A stretch of DNA of 64,000 nucleotides from Streptomyces pilosus. GTDB lineage: Bacteria > Actinomycetota > Actinomycetes > Streptomycetales > Streptomycetaceae. Location: contig NZ_BMTU01000007.1 in the NCBI RefSeq assembly GCF_014649835.1, positions 1 to 64,000 on the forward strand, given 5' to 3'. Both the position numbers and the translations under genes were made by a program. This document shows, piece by piece, positions 61,361-64,000 of this stretch; the first letter of the stretch is position 1; every line of letters begins with the position of its first letter. The notes under the pieces were generated by a model, which saw only the letters and a program-made list of their open reading frames with translations, had not been told where the DNA came from and ran no database searches.

Positions 61361-62001
61361 TGATCCGCGTCCTGGTCGCCGAGGACCAGTCCGCCGTCCG
61401 CGCGGGACTGGTACTGATCCTGCGCAACGCGCCCGGCATCGAGGTCGTGGGCGAGGCGGCGGACGGCGAGCGGGCGGTCGCGCTCGCCCGCGCACTGCGT
61501 CCCGACGTGGTGCTGATGGACGTGCAGATGCCGCGTCTGGACGGGGTGTCGGCGACCCGCCTGGTGGTCGGCGAGGGGCTCGCCGACGTCCTCGTCCTGA
61601 CCACCTTCGACCTCGACGAGTACGTGTTCGGGGCGCTGCGGGCCGGCGCGGCCGGGTTCCTGCTGAAGAACACGGAGGCGAAGGACCTCATCACGGCGGT
61701 GCGCACGGTGGCGGCCGGCGAGGGCATCGTGGCCCCGGCCGTCACCCGGCGGCTGATCGCCGAGTTCGCCGCCGGGCCCGCGCGTGCGGTGACGGCCGAT
61801 CCGGCGGTGCTGGACTCCCTCACGCGGCGCGAGCGCGAGGTGCTGTCGTGTCTCGGCGAGGGGCTGTCCAACGCCGGCATCGGGGTGCGGCTCGGGATGG
61901 CCGAGGCCACGGTGAAGACGCACGTCAGCAGGCTGTTGGGGAAGCTGGAGCTGCGCAGCCGGGTGCAAGCCGCGGTACTGGCTCAGGAGTTGGGGATCTA
62001 G
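61360..62001 (+). CDS. chiR: NarL-family response regulator of chitinase locus
   Basis: Protein of 213 aa. Receiver (phosphoacceptor in VVLMDVQMPRLDG, switch LLKNTEAKDL) and LuxR-type HTH (LTRREREVLSCLGEGLSNAGIGVRLGMAEATVKTHVSRLLGKLE). Start shares one base with the chiS stop (TGATG). The chitinase promoter lies 30 bp past its stop. Confidence 0.9.
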   Translation: MIRVLVAEDQSAVRAGLVLILRNAPGIEVVGEAADGERAVALARALRPDVVLMDVQMPRLDGVSATRLVVGEGLADVLVLTTFDLDEYVFGALRAGAAGFLLKNTEAKDLITAVRTVAAGEGIVAPAVTRRLIAEFAAGPARAVTADPAVLDSLTRREREVLSCLGEGLSNAGIGVRLGMAEATVKTHVSRLLGKLELRSRVQAAVLAQELGI

Positions 62002-62030
62002 CGGACGTCCGGGGCGAAGTGCGAGAACAG

Positions 62031-62072
62031 TGGTCCAGACCTATTGACCCGTGGTCCAGACCTTTCTATTCT
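62031..62072 (+). promoter_or_regulatory. chiC promoter with 12-bp direct repeats
   Basis: TGGTCCAGACCT occurs at 62031-62042 and again at 62052-62063, 21 bp apart. TTGACC (62044-62049), 17-bp spacer, TATTCT (62067-62072) is the promoter; the repeats flank and overlap its -35. Such repeats are a known feature of Streptomyces chitinase promoters and resemble the DasR dre consensus TGGTCTAGACCA. Confidence 0.88.
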
Positions 62073-62139
62073 CGCGGCACTGCGGGCGTGATGGCTCAGT
62101 CACGCCCACAACGGCTTCTCCCCCATAAGGAGGCGCAGC

Positions 62140-63960
<1,821 letters not shown>

Positions 63961-64000
63961 ACGGCACGGCCCCCCGGGCCGCCGCCGGCACGTAGGAACC

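Overview
The window is chromosomal DNA of a Streptomyces or very close relative. It is very GC-rich with strong G/C third-position bias, many GTG starts and ATGA/GTGA stop-start overlaps. It carries the polar-growth coiled-coil pair scy/filP, the actinobacterial mismatch endonuclease NucS, an absC-type regulator and a chiS-chiR-chiC chitinase locus. From memory, the gene order follows the S. coelicolor core region running from SCO544x down to SCO5376. I see no insertion sequence, prophage, CRISPR array, tRNA or rRNA.

Layout. 1-4668: end of trehalose synthase, maltokinase and glycogen branching enzyme (GlgE-type alpha-glucan pathway), the last with a lysine-rich N-terminal tail. 4679-7838: HelD-like RNA polymerase-associated ATPase, a candidate small RNA, and a merR-thioredoxin pair. 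8074-11966: C4-dicarboxylate transporter diverging from a CitA/CitB-type two-component system. 12270-13518: HTH regulator and lipoprotein. 13673-19714: 6-phosphofructokinase, phosphotransacetylase, acetate kinase and pyruvate kinase. 19800-22509: three-gene cell-surface cluster (DUF6230, DUF6114, acidic secreted protein) behind 660 bp of gene-free, dyad-rich DNA. 23173-28631: CnoX-like thioredoxin, TetR, DUF574 methyltransferase, and a LysR / cysteine dioxygenase / YeiH-type exporter cassette. 28706-40890: isobutyryl-CoA mutase large subunit, two DUF3817 membrane proteins, MarR, MTH1187-type protein, three AIM24 paralogues, absC, a two-component system facing a PepSY protein, then meaB, thiolase and methylmalonyl-CoA epimerase. 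41118-46119: scy and filP. 46205-50185: two tandem ABC-2 transporters. 50217-57456: small zinc-ribbon-like protein, luciferase-like oxidoreductase, SCO5389-family protein, nucS, a large STAND-like membrane protein, a STAS protein and a 3-hydroxyacyl-CoA dehydrogenase. 57806-63960: a frameshifted M15 peptidase, cobalamin adenosyltransferase, two membrane proteins, chiS-chiR and chitinase.

How the genes connect. One theme is C3/C4 acyl-CoA and B12 metabolism: IcmA, MeaB, epimerase, thiolase, hydroxyacyl-CoA dehydrogenase and the PduO-type adenosyltransferase that makes their cofactor. A second is lower glycolysis with acetate overflow. A third is storage carbohydrate. Many regulators start directly at a -10-like box, suggesting leaderless mRNAs.

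Most unusual signals: a consensus promoter plus terminator framing a ~90-nt transcript at 6970-7061; a MerR promoter with a 19-bp spacer and internal dyad; a 24-bp near-palindrome on the icmA promoter; a nonamer shared by the lysR and cysteine dioxygenase promoters; and a perfect 14-bp hairpin starting exactly at the frameshift of the M15 peptidase.
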